Source of the DNA: Nematostella vectensis
Lineage: Eukaryota; Cnidaria; Anthozoa; Actiniaria; Edwardsiidae
Direction of reading: 5' to 3'
NCBI RefSeq assembly: GCF_932526225.1
Contig: NC_064047.1
Span: 2,169,501 to 2,233,500, forward strand
Length of the DNA stretch: 64,000 nucleotides
Shown: piece after piece, positions 22,547 through 30,650 of the stretch
How positions within the stretch are numbered: the first letter of the stretch is position 1
Layout: every line of letters starts with the position of its first letter
The notes under the pieces: generated by a model
The model's input: only the letters and a program-made list of their open reading frames with translations
Told to the model about the DNA's origin: nothing
Database searches by the model: none
Position numbers and translations under genes: made by a program

Positions 22547-23515
22547 CTAGCGTGGCGCTGGCGTCGCGCTACGCAACTGCGAATGTGTGAAGCCGTGCTT
22601 AGAGTACGCCGTGTAATACAACACTGGCTGTCCGGGCTCCATGACCATCTTTAGTATTGGGTACGCCTTGCTTGTCCACCACGGGTCCGTCGCTCGCCGT
22701 CGGCCCTTGTCCTGAAGGTCTTCCTCGTTTACGGCGATGTACACCTCCGTTCCGACCTCTAAGGGGACCTCTAAGGGGGGCTTTTCGGCTTTGAGAGGCA
22801 CGCGCCTCAGCTTTATGGCGTCCTCAGGCGCAAGGCTAGTCATGCGAGTCTTCGTTGCGTTCATGTCCGAGATGATGATTGGCAAAGCAGTAACCCACTC
22901 GCGGTTTGTCTTGCCGGACGCAAGCTCCTTCGAGTACTGCGCACGAAATAGGCGCTGCGCCAGCCAGCGGTGTAAAGACTCGGCGAAAGCTTGGCTCCTG
23001 TGGTGCCCTGGCTCAGCCCGTCGGACCTCCACCCCGTCGTCTGTTAGGAGCTTCGTGGTAGCACCCTTGAACTCCGTGCCGTCATCAACCATGAGGACTT
23101 TAGGCCATGTGAGAGGTCCCTCTGCATAGATGCCAGCGAGTTCGCGGGAGACGACGGCCGCGCTCTTAGTCCTCAGTGGGCGGGCGGCTTTATATCGTGA
23201 AGCAACGTCAACGACAGTCAGGGCATACTTGTACCCGCAGTCGGTTGCCAAGAATAGCAGGTCCGACTGGTGGATACGGTTTGGTATCTGTTCCGAGAAG
23301 TGGGCGTAGGTAGTCGGAGGAGGGGGCGTCTGTGTGTAGCCCCCGGCGGGCTGCGAGCTTACCCACCTGCGCACTCGATCTATGGAGGCTGAGCCCTTGG
23401 GAAGTTTGGCATGCAGAGCGGTCACTCCCTGGAAGCCACCTTTGGCGTAGTATATAGGACGAAGGAACGCATCGAGTTCTTCGTCGGACATGCGCTTGCC
23501 GTTCCGGCGGGTCAT
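22547..23515 (-). CDS. RVE-family (retroviral-like) integrase
   Basis: An uninterrupted 322-aa frame from an ATG at 23515. The rve core has Asp85 (HQSDLLFL), Asp144 (VDDGTEF) and Glu179 (AFAESLHR), that is D, D-x34-E, with DVASRYKAARPL between. A chromodomain-like or SH3-like C-terminal region may lie around residues 250-320 but is not certain. Such integrases insert polintons and Ginger elements. It ends 17 bp from the helicase stop, tail to tail. It is one of the few large genes in the insert with no break, although the element as a whole is dead. Confidence 0.9.
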   Translation of the reverse strand: MTRRNGKRMSDEELDAFLRPIYYAKGGFQGVTALHAKLPKGSASIDRVRRWVSSQPAGGYTQTPPPPTTYAHFSEQIPNRIHQSDLLFLATDCGYKYALTVVDVASRYKAARPLRTKSAAVVSRELAGIYAEGPLTWPKVLMVDDGTEFKGATTKLLTDDGVEVRRAEPGHHRSQAFAESLHRWLAQRLFRAQYSKELASGKTNREWVTALPIIISDMNATKTRMTSLAPEDAIKLRRVPLKAEKPPLEVPLEVGTEVYIAVNEEDLQDKGRRRATDPWWTSKAYPILKMVMEPGQPVLYYTAYSKHGFTHSQLRSATPAPR

Positions 23516-23651
23516 TACGTGCGTATCGCGACGGGTGTATCAGTCTCCAACATTCGGATGCCGTCTGCTACGCCTTCGGCGTAGGTATACGCGCAGCATG
23601 GAAAAAGGCCGCCTAGGCGCAGCGCAGAAACACGTTTCAACGGCAGCTGCA

Positions 23652-24054
23652 TCACAGCAAGCGGCTGGCTGTGTAGCCGATGGTGAGAGCGCCGGCGCCA
23701 ATGTACGCCAACTCGGCGTTCTTCTGCGTTTTGCTGGGGATGTAGTAGTCGGACAGCTCGGGGGCCCAGGGAGGTCTGGTTGTAGAGTTTGAGCGCGTAG
23801 TCGGTGTCGGTGAAGTTCTGCTTTGCGAGGGACCCTCTCTCGCGACTTTGAGCTTGCCAATCGAGGATTTTTTGTCGCCGCTGTTGGTAGCGTCCATAGT
23901 CTTGTTGGTATTTCTCTAGGGCCTTGTCGTGCCTCTCCTTCTCGGCTAAGGCGGGACTCTCATCGTTCGACTGAAACTTTGCGAGGTAGTTGCCACCAAC
24001 GAATGCAGTCGCGTTTAGGACGGCGCCGCCAACCAAAATCGCGATAGAGGCCAT
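23652..24054 (-). pseudogene. Small membrane-anchored viral protein, frameshifted
   Basis: From the ATG at 24054: a hydrophobic N-terminal segment (MASIAILVGGAVLNATAFVG), a charged, probably helical middle (EKERHDKALEKYQQDY), then QNFTDTDYALKLYN. The frame changes near 23770-23790; the other frame gives ELSDYYIPSKTQKNAEL and a C-terminal hydrophobic end (YIGAGALTIGYTASRLL). The layout, a membrane segment at each end with a helix between, resembles proteins I recall from cnidarian genome annotations, but I know no function. A virion or assembly role is guesswork. Confidence 0.65.
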
Positions 24055-24120
24055 GTTTGTGCGAAGCACACTTCGCGTGCTGTGTGTATGCGCAAAGCGC
24101 GCACGAGTCTAATACACGGC

Positions 24121-24318
24121 CTACATGGGCAGGATCTTCTGGTCCTCAATGTAACCCTTCAAAGCGACAGCACCTGCAACGGCGTTCGCGGAGGGGTCTT
24201 TGGTGAAGTCCTCGCGTAAGACCTTGCGCCCAACCCAGCCGATACCAGCGACGAGGCCGGTTATGACTGCGGCGTCGGTAATGGTCTTTGTAATCTTGCT
24301 CTGCTGCGTCGTCGACAT
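24121..24318 (-). CDS. 65-aa small membrane protein of the viral element
   Basis: Starts at ATG 24318 and ends KGYIEDQKILPM. One probable membrane segment (AAVITGLVAGIGWVG, about residues 16-32) and an alanine-rich second hydrophobic patch (ANAVAGAVALKGY). It has the same strand and spacing as its neighbours in the minus-strand cluster. Upstream, 24320-24365 is rich in TATATG/CATATA and alternating GTACAC palindromes that may act as its promoter. Function unknown. Confidence 0.7.
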   Translation of the reverse strand: MSTTQQSKITKTITDAAVITGLVAGIGWVGRKVLREDFTKDPSANAVAGAVALKGYIEDQKILPM

Positions 24319-24319
24319 T

Positions 24320-24370
24320 ATATATGCGTGTACGCATATACATGTACACGCGTATATGCACGTGCGGATA
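24320..24370 (-). promoter_or_regulatory. TATA/palindrome-rich upstream region of the 65-aa gene
   Basis: Alternating purine-pyrimidine sequence with ATATATGCGTGTACGCATAT and a nearby near-repeat TACACGCGTATATGCACG. A similar TATATATGCACAT lies upstream of the capsid gene (near 27570), so this may be a shared viral promoter motif. Confidence 0.35.
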
Positions 24371-24400
24371 TGGGTGGGGCCCTCGTGTCTAAATGTCTGC

Positions 24401-24976
24401 TTACTCCATGGATAACAGCCGAGCGCGAAGCGCTGTCGCCGGAACGCGATTCTTGGTCTGCTGTGCGGCCGCCAGCGGTGGCCTTGCGGGCGGAGTCACG
24501 TCGTCGGCACCTTCGGTGGCATGCGGATCGGTGGCTCGCTGGTTATTAGCTGGTGTACGAGAGAACGCGGCAGCCAGCTCCTGCCTACGTGTGTAGAGGC
24601 CGATCAACGACACTAGAAGACCAGCGACCCCGATAACCGAGCTAGCCGACCAAGCAGAGTTGCTTTCCGGGGCTGGTGTGTGTGTGATGCCGAAGGCATC
24701 GTCGGCGCGCGCGCGCGAGCCCTGCGGCTCGCTCGGCCCCGGGGCCACCGGCGACTGCGCGACACAAAGTGCCTCTTTCTCCGCTCTGTTAATTCGGTTC
24801 CACTCTGCCAAGCGCCTTCCGGCCTCGACTCGTCCAGAGTGTTTAGGTTGGACCGCGGGTGGTTCGGGGCTCGTGATTCTCTCCGCCAACGACGAAGGCG
24901 TACAAGCAGGTTCTTGAGCAGGTTCCGCTGACGTTCCGGCAGGGTGGGCACTAGTACTTCCTTGAGGTTTCTCCAT
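24401..24976 (-). CDS. Single-pass membrane protein of the viral element
   Basis: The ATG at 24976 gives 191 aa. The Pro/Ser/Ala-rich N-terminal half contains a basic segment (KHSGRVEAGRRLAEWNRINR, about residues 45-64). One membrane segment (SASSVIGVAGLLVSLIGLY, about residues 110-128) is followed by basic residues and a low-complexity tail. The open frame is uninterrupted. No enzymatic motif; a structural or membrane role is inferred from layout only. Confidence 0.65.
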   Translation of the reverse strand: MEKPQGSTSAHPAGTSAEPAQEPACTPSSLAERITSPEPPAVQPKHSGRVEAGRRLAEWNRINRAEKEALCVAQSPVAPGPSEPQGSRARADDAFGITHTPAPESNSAWSASSVIGVAGLLVSLIGLYTRRQELAAAFSRTPANNQRATDPHATEGADDVTPPARPPLAAAQQTKNRVPATALRARLLSME

Positions 24977-25113
24977 CAACACACACGCGGCGTCAACTAC
25001 TTGGTACCAAGTGGTAGAAGAAGTGGCGAGCTTTCAAATGAACGTCTACTCTGGGATGGCAGACCCGCCACTGTCCGCGTGCCGTTCCGGCTGACGCGCG
25101 GAGTCCGCGGCTG

Positions 25114-25671
25114 CTACCTCTTGTTGACACCGTGCGTCAGCGTTGCCGTTCCGGCGGTGTTCACATGACGTGCTATGTGTAACGCCCAGGCGGCTAAAGC
25201 CATCAAACGACCGCAGCGTAGAGCCAGGCTTCCGCACAATGTGCGGAGCTCGTTGTTGACGATGTAGTCGGACACTAGGTCATTGTGAAGATCGACCACA
25301 CTGTCTATCGGCAGCGCCATGCCTACCAGCTTGGTCGTAAGCTTCGGAAAGCTGTCTGCCAGGGCTTCTGTAGTCCGGCTGGCTATAGCGGTCTCGTATC
25401 GCCTCTCGTACTTCCTCACCTCCTCGGCGCTCATGCGTTTGACGTCGTCGTGAGTCAGCGCCTTGCCTACCATTTCTCTCGACTTCTCCGAGGCTACGAG
25501 AATCGCGAGTTTCTCCCTCGCGTCTGCTATCTCAGTTCGCTCACCTCCGGTTGCCGTCCCGGCAGGATGCGTCGAGCAGTCCAACGACTCGACGGCCGGG
25601 AGGCCCGCGGCGTCCCCCTCAAGAAGACTCTCAAAGTATTCGTCGCTCATCATGCCGTGGCTAAGGTGCAT
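25114..25671 (-). CDS. 185-aa viral element protein of unknown function
   Basis: Starts at ATG 25671, directly after the original ATPase stop at 25695-25697, suggesting a shared transcript or compact gene packing. The middle (KALTHDDVKRMSAEEVRKYERRYE) is charged and helical-looking; the C-terminal third is more hydrophobic (GSLALRCGRLMALAAWALH). I recall similar frames next to capsid and ATPase genes in cnidarian assemblies, which is memory rather than a search. Function unknown. Confidence 0.65.
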   Translation of the reverse strand: MHLSHGMMSDEYFESLLEGDAAGLPAVESLDCSTHPAGTATGGERTEIADAREKLAILVASEKSREMVGKALTHDDVKRMSAEEVRKYERRYETAIASRTTEALADSFPKLTTKLVGMALPIDSVVDLHNDLVSDYIVNNELRTLCGSLALRCGRLMALAAWALHIARHVNTAGTATLTHGVNKR

Positions 25672-25694
25672 ATACGTTATGCCCAGGGCTGTGG

Positions 25695-26311
25695 TTACCG
25701 TTCAACCAGGACGATGGTATAAGGGTGACGCAAGCAAAACTCTAACTTCGAGAACTTTTTCGTCTTGAGGGCCTTCATGTACTCTTTCATCTTCTCTTCT
25801 GAGAGCTCCGCGCCCTAGTCATGCAGGATAGCTTTCATGTCCGCCCTGCTCGGGGTATAGAAGACCACCAGGGCCGCGATGTTCTCGCGGAACGGCTTCG
25901 TGATGCTGGTGAGCTGCTGCGTGATCACCCATACGCTGATACCCACGTGGCGCGCGCTGAACGCCAAGTTGACGAGCTGGTCAGAGCGCCTCTTTACGTC
26001 TTTCGAGGCCGCACAGTCGTCGAGTATGATTAGCGTATTAGTGCCTTCGAAGAGAGCGGAGACAAACCTCAGCAGTATGTCGATCTGACCCGCCTCAGGT
26101 GCGATGACAAACAGACGATTGTCGCCCTCGCCGAAGCCGTCGTATGTTTTGTTGTAGACAAAGGTAGGGCACACGAGTACGATGTAGTCAAACTTGCCCC
26201 GAAAGGGCCGCGCAGTCGGTCCACTACGAATTGGGTCTTCCCGCATGACGTCGGGCCCACGATGAGAGCGTTGAATGGGATGTTTTTCGGGCCCATACCG
26301 CTCCGGCGCAT
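25695..26311 (-). pseudogene. A32/FtsK-HerA-type DNA packaging ATPase, frameshifted with a late stop
   Basis: From the ATG at 26311, Walker A is GPTSCGKTQFV (residues 19-29). The frame shifts near 26195-26203; the other frame continues with FDYIVLVCPTFVYN, Walker B LIILDDCAAS (near 26020), a sensor-like VWVITQQLT, and RENIAALVVFY. An in-frame TAG at 25815-25817 cuts it, but 40 further codons of plausible sequence run to TAA at 25695-25697. This class pumps genomic DNA into capsids of polintons, adenovirus-like and nucleocytoplasmic viruses (established). It sits directly downstream of the capsid gene, as is common in such viruses. Confidence 0.85.
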
Positions 26312-26318
26312 GTGCCCA

Positions 26319-27551
26319 GTATTGTATGGACTCTAGCTGTCCGTTCATAAGGTTCATTTGGGCGTCCGCCACCTTAAACACGTGACAGTTTACGCTACCT
26401 GAGCCGCCTGCCGTGCGTTTTATCTCAAGGTGCACACCGTCGCGGGTATTGACCAGTGGATAGCACTGTCGTCCGTTGTTCGAAGGTCGATCCACAGAGC
26501 AAACTTGTTATCGCCATAGAACGACTCGGGGCCGATTGCCGGGGCGGCGGGCGCTCCGCTGTGCCCCCCCCCCCCCCCCCCCCCCCCCGGGGTGGGGCGG
26601 ACGAACCGCTTTTCCGCCTCCCTCCAGAAATCCGTGGTGCGCAGGCCCTGGCTGAAGACTTTGTTTGGCATGCCGTCGGTTGTAACGCGAACGCTCTTGA
26701 TGTCGGGGTACACGAACGTCTCAGAGTCGCGAGCCCCTGCCGTGTATGGCTCCACAAAGAGGAGCAACAGACCACTCATAGACCTTCGCGGCAGGTTGAC
26801 ACTCTCGTTGATTATGCTGTCCGTCCCTTTGCTAATATGGAAGGTCTTGTGAAGGTTCACTTGCTCGTAGAAGAACGTTGTGCCGTTTTGGTAGGCGGCG
26901 GCTGCAGACCGGGCGAGGTTGTCGTCCCTCAGGCTTTCGTACTCCAGCTCTAGATTTTTGATGGCATAGGATAATTTGGTAGCATCGCTTCCGACCACTA
27001 CCTGGTCAACCGCTGCGAACGTGATCTCGAAGAGCAGCGCCTCGGAGAGCGCCCTTGGGTACAGCACGCCGTGGTCCGTCAGCAGAGAATGGTCTAGCGG
27101 GATGGTGTACCTCGCCCCGTGGGCGGCGCTTAGAGCCACCTCCTTGGCGAAGCTTGCGCATGTTTTCTGACTGTATACCCTGCTCTAGGCGGTCCTCTCT
27201 CTCGACCTTGGACAGGTAGAGCTCCTCGTACGTCTTAAAGACGTCGTAGCGGTTGGTGTCCTGGAGCGTTTCTCCTGCAAACGTGTTTTTCAGGCGGCTC
27301 TCGAGATTTCGGCCGACGTTGTTCACGACGGTATTATTCGCATGGCCTGAGACGGAGAGATCTAGACTGACCCTCAAAGAGCCAGGCACGAGCGTGACGC
27401 CTTCCGATAGCTTTGGGACCGCCACATATAGCGTCTCGCCTGGGGAGGCCGTCGACGGGTTGAGAGTGACCCGGTGAACAGTTCTCTCGGCTTTCAACCC
27501 CAGAGGAATTCTGGGTGTTCGCTGGGGGTCGAGTTTATCGATGACTGACAT
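26319..27551 (-). pseudogene. Probable major capsid protein (double jelly-roll type), two frameshifts
   Basis: The ATG at 27551 (MSVIDKLD) starts a beta-rich, hexon-like protein: ETLYVAVPKLSEGVTLVPGS, then FKTYEELYLSKVERE. The frame shifts near 27156 and continues with YTIPLDHSLLTDHGVLYPRA, DQVVVGSDATKLSYAIKNLE, GLLLLFVEPYTAG and FALWIDLR, then shifts again near 26480 to RDGVHLEIKR and QMNLMNGQLESIQY. After the last Tyr a TGG stands where a stop might be expected, just before the ATPase ATG. Residues like VLYPRAL and PRRSMSGLLLLF recall polinton/adintovirus capsid proteins, and the size (about 410 codons) and place next to the ATPase agree. No structure prediction was possible here. Confidence 0.7.
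26564..26588. repeat. Poly-C (poly-G on the coding strand) run within the capsid gene
   Basis: About 25 consecutive C bases encode a glycine run in the capsid frame (RPTPGGGG...HSG). Such a run is prone to slippage and to assembly error, so reading-frame statements around it are less certain. Confidence 0.85.
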
Positions 27552-27659
27552 CGTATACATATATGTATATATATGCACATAAAGTACGAAGTCGCGCGGC
27601 TATGGTGCGGACTGTTAGACATGTCTAATATAGCATAGCACGAGTTATGCGCACGCATC
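27552..27659. promoter_or_regulatory. Divergent promoter region between capsid gene and 326-aa gene
   Basis: The 108-bp gap separates divergent starts. It holds TATACATATATGTATATATA (near 27553) close to the capsid ATG and a perfect 14-bp palindrome TTAGACATGTCTAA (27615-27628) between the two genes. The palindrome could bind a dimeric factor; this is inference. Confidence 0.4.
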
Positions 27660-28640
27660 ATGGGTGACGTTGACGTTGACATTGACGATACCTTGCCGGG
27701 CGCGTCCGCCGATCGCGGGGCGGGGGACGACGAGACGACGCCCCTTATCCCGTTCGACCCCGACGATGGGGAGTCGATTCCAATGACGGGCACGTCATCG
27801 CGTATGCATGCTGCGCATAGCATGGCTACGCGAAGCGCAACGCAAACCGCCGGAACGGCAAGCGCTGAAACCTCGTTCACCACAGGGCATGCAGCGACAA
27901 GACTCGGTCTCCTGTCCCTCAGGAAGGAATACCCAGACCTTAACGAGAATTTGATACGGTTCCAGTCAGACTGGAGGGGAAAGACGCTAATACAGGTTCG
28001 CGACCTCAAAAACGGAGGTTGGACTAAACCAAGACGGCTGTTCAACGAGAACGGGGGCGTCCGACAGGACGTTGCAAAGCTGAGTGGCTTCAAGCTGGCG
28101 ATGGGGCCCGTGGCAGAAGTAGACGCGGTCATCCAGGAGAACACAGAACGAGTCCAAGAGCTGCAAGGGGTGGTAGCCGCAGACAGGGAGACCATCGACG
28201 ACCCTAACACGTCGGAGAGTCGCCGCCATGAGGCCCGTGAGCGCAACGAGGAGAGGCTGTCCGAGATCGACGAACTAGAACGCGAAAACCGAGAGCTCGA
28301 GAACCAAAAGCCGCTAAGAGAGCGCATCAAAGCCATCTTCAAAAAGTACGGCTTTACCGTCACCTCTATCGGGTTGGCCGTAGCGACGACGATCGCGTCC
28401 ATTGTGACGTCGCTCGGCAAGTCGCTCTCCTCCGTGGCCAGAGGGGTCGGTAACGGGCTTAAGGCAATCGGGAAAAAGCTGGGCGAGCTTCTCCCCGGGC
28501 TAGTAGGCAGCAACGCGAACTTCGTGTTTAAGGCTGCAGGGGAAGCGGTGAAATTCCTTGGCGAAAATGCATGGCTGCTCATTCTAGCCGTAGCCGCGTT
28601 CTTGGTTCGTCGAATGCAAAGCAGTCATCGGAACAAGTAA
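27660..28640 (+). CDS. 326-aa membrane protein with coiled coil, viral element
   Basis: The ATG at 27660 opens an unbroken frame. The acidic, low-complexity N-terminus (1-75) is followed by a compact segment (LRKEYPDLNENLIRFQSDW; VRDLKNGGWTKPRRLF), a long charged coiled coil (about 150-225), an amphipathic/hydrophobic stretch (KKYGFTVTSIGLAVATTIAS), a Gly/Lys-rich linker (GVGNGLKAIGKKLGELLPGL) and a C-terminal membrane helix (ENAWLLILAVAAFLV). The pattern resembles membrane-active or fusion-like viral proteins, but no known fusion protein motif is recognised and I assign no function. Its end overlaps the next minus-strand gene by 16 bp. Confidence 0.8.
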   Translation: MGDVDVDIDDTLPGASADRGAGDDETTPLIPFDPDDGESIPMTGTSSRMHAAHSMATRSATQTAGTASAETSFTTGHAATRLGLLSLRKEYPDLNENLIRFQSDWRGKTLIQVRDLKNGGWTKPRRLFNENGGVRQDVAKLSGFKLAMGPVAEVDAVIQENTERVQELQGVVAADRETIDDPNTSESRRHEARERNEERLSEIDELERENRELENQKPLRERIKAIFKKYGFTVTSIGLAVATTIASIVTSLGKSLSSVARGVGNGLKAIGKKLGELLPGLVGSNANFVFKAAGEAVKFLGENAWLLILAVAAFLVRRMQSSHRNK

Positions 28641-29497
28641 TACGCCGCGGCCACCGCGAGCGCCGACAACCCCGCCTTGAGGGTGGTGTGGTCACTCTTT
28701 TCGCCCAACAGGGCAGGGGCCGCGCCCTCTGCGCGCACTTTCGCAGGGGCGCTTTGCCGCCGGGACGGCGCGCGGTCGATCCCGTGTTGCACCCTAGGAT
28801 GCCCACCGGCCATGTTATGACCACCGACTGGCTTTGTCTCGGTGTTGATCGCGTTTGCGCCGAGCGTCATGGAGTCCGTGGCTTTCTGCAGCTTATTGTT
28901 GTAGCCCACGACGCTTTGCGTGTTTATCACCAGATCGCTCGGCATCAGCCACACTCCTGGTGCAACCGCAAGACTCAGTCTCACCTTGGCCTCCTGCACG
29001 GCTAACTGGTACCTTTGCACGCTTTGAGCGATGTCGTTTTCTATGATCGCGTCTTCGATCAGCTCCGTGAACTCCGCCTGCGCCTCCATGGCCGGCCCAC
29101 CGGCCCCTGCGATGGAGGAATAGACGTTTACCTGCGCGCCAAGCACTGTGTAAACGAACGCCTCGACCGAGCGATCGAGTCTCCCTAGCCCTGCTTTTGT
29201 CAGCCCCTCACCTTTGGGAGGCGCAAACCAGCTATATTGCACGCCCCCGTGGTCGTCGTTGCGTATGTAACCCACATGCTTCCCACTATTGTACGTCCCA
29301 CCTTCGTCTCTAAACAGATTGAGGTGGCTCGGGTACTCGTCCGCCGCCGTGTCGTAGCCACGGATCACGTGCACGTTGCGATACCCCTCCCCCGGGTAGA
29401 ACACAAACACGTCGCCTAGCCCGTGGTTCCGCCCGCCTTTCCATCGGAAGTCCGGCTTACGCGGCAAACGTCCACGACGGGTGGACTTTAAGGACAA
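28625..29497 (-). CDS. Viral element protein with C-terminal membrane anchor
   Basis: A 290-codon frame with no stop. The frame begins at a TTG (29497) after an upstream TAG, and no ATG occurs before the middle of the protein, so the real start is lost, shifted or upstream (an ATG lies in another frame near 29535). Features: basic N-terminus (RRGRLPRKPDFRWKGG), a globular middle (GDVFVFYPGEGYRNVHVIRG), helical AEFTELIEDAIIENDIAQSV, and a C-terminal hydrophobic anchor (LKAGLSALAVAAAYYLF). Could be a virion protein; unrecognised. Confidence 0.6.
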   Translation of the reverse strand: MSLKSTRRGRLPRKPDFRWKGGRNHGLGDVFVFYPGEGYRNVHVIRGYDTAADEYPSHLNLFRDEGGTYNSGKHVGYIRNDDHGGVQYSWFAPPKGEGLTKAGLGRLDRSVEAFVYTVLGAQVNVYSSIAGAGGPAMEAQAEFTELIEDAIIENDIAQSVQRYQLAVQEAKVRLSLAVAPGVWLMPSDLVINTQSVVGYNNKLQKATDSMTLGANAINTETKPVGGHNMAGGHPRVQHGIDRAPSRRQSAPAKVRAEGAAPALLGEKSDHTTLKAGLSALAVAAAYYLFR

Positions 29498-29544
29498 GCC
29501 TGTTCGCCTCGTATTAGAGCTAACCTAGGTCCGACATAACAAGC

Positions 29545-30214
29545 ATGGCAAACAGCGACGTTAGCGGCGGTGGCATATACCCCCCGCTTCCCAGCGTCTG
29601 CCCCCCGCAAACGCCTACCGCTCCGGCAGGCATCGGCGGCGACGCGCAAAGTTTCCGACTCCGGGTAATACGTGACACTCAGGCGGTTCTAGACAATGAG
29701 AACGCATTATCGACAGGTACGGGAGAAGTATAAGCGCGCCTTCGCTGTTACCCATGCTGTGTCTGTGGCATCCGGCATCGCTGCAGGGGCGCTTTCCAGC
29801 GCCGGGCTGGGAGTCTCTTTGAGTGGGATAGGGGCTCTGATCGGCGCTCCGCTGGCAGGGGTCGCTGGGCTGGTCGGTGTCGTGGGCGCGGGCGCGGGGG
29901 CGGTCTCTAGGGGTCTTACGAGCAAGGTGGCTAAACACGAAGACACGGTGGTTTTAGCGGAGAGTAAGAAAAACTCGATCAGCGAGCTGGTCTCTAAGGC
30001 TCTGCAAGACGAGCGTATCTTAGACGAAGAGTTTCGGCTAATACTTCAGGAACAAGGGAGATACAACACGCTCAAGGACGCTATCAGAGCCCGACGCGGA
30101 CCCGCACCGCGTGATGAAAAAAGCGGGAAAGGGCCCTCCCTAAAGGCACGCGAAAAGGCGAAAAAGAGAGTGCGAAAAATTCGCGAGGAGTTCGGGAGCG
30201 AGGCGTTCGAGTAG
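29545..30214 (+). pseudogene. Viral element membrane protein with hydrophobic hairpin, one frameshift
   Basis: The ATG at 29545 gives a Pro-rich start (YPPLPSVCPPQTP) and FRLRVIRDTQAVLDNE. The frame shifts near 29697; the second frame has basic helical sequence (YRQVREKYKRAFAVTHA), a long Gly/Ala-rich hydrophobic region (about 50 residues, two membrane passes likely), then ESKKNSISELVSKALQDERI and a Lys/Arg-rich tail. I recall closely similar frames in coral annotations; function unknown. It is the rightmost gene of the insert. Confidence 0.7.
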
Positions 30215-30650
30215 AACTAAGGTCCAGCGGATTTGAATTTACGGCCGAAAAACGGTTATTCCGCACCCCGTAGGTTGGCGGCACTCCTCGTTTTCGCGGC
30301 CCCATCGCTATTTGCCCCAAAAAATCGTGTACGCGCAAGTCCTTTGGCTTGCACGCGCCCGGCCTACACCCCCTTATTATTCATGTATGCCGCCCTTATT
30401 AATTATTCATGCACGCGAAACACCTGCAGCACTAATTGATTATTCATGTACGCGAAATCTATTTGGCCTACATTAGCTTCTGCCGATTGTTTATGTACGT
30501 GAAACCGTTTTGGCCTACATTAGCTTTTGCCGATTGTTTATGTACGTGAAGCATTATCTGCCTGATATATAGAGACGGGGCTGAGAGGCCCGGAGGGGCG
30601 ATCTGCGCCTCCCAGGCCGTTTCACTGAAACCCCCCAGTCCCCCCCATGT
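30215..30650. repeat. Right terminal region of the viral insert: 47-bp repeats and a hairpin
   Basis: No gene. Two adjacent 47-bp repeats (30451-30497 and 30498-30544) contain GGCCTACATTAGCTT and TGCCGATTGTTTATGTACG; partial copies with ATTCATGTACGCGAAA precede and follow. A GC-rich stem-loop (30587-30618, GGCC/GGAGG/GGCG against CGCC/TCC/GGCC) comes before composition falls to host level. This could be what remains of a terminal repeat; no inverted partner is visible at the left. Confidence 0.55.

Larger units (their letters stand above)
19798..30650. mobile_element. Endogenous polinton-like DNA virus, decayed, in intron 2 of gene B
   Basis: A gene-dense, clearly G+C-rich block set in A+T-rich host intron. 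It combines a polymerase/helicase with RVE integrase, packaging ATPase and capsid genes, a set typical of polintons and related polinton-like or adinto-like viruses (family knowledge). Plus-strand genes: 19798-22529, 27660-28640, 29545-30214. Minus-strand genes: 22547-29497. Frameshifts or stops affect the polymerase/helicase, capsid, ATPase and several accessory genes. The right side has 47-bp repeats and a hairpin (30451-30618). No matching inverted end is seen on the left, where the first gene begins mid-frame, so the left terminus is probably lost. No protease or minor capsid was recognised. Classification below this level is uncertain. Confidence 0.85.

Noticed and set aside
27494-28582. 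362-codon minus-strand open frame
   Set aside because: It is the antisense shadow of the 326-aa gene and runs into the capsid start region; composition is Ser-rich and no domain is seen.
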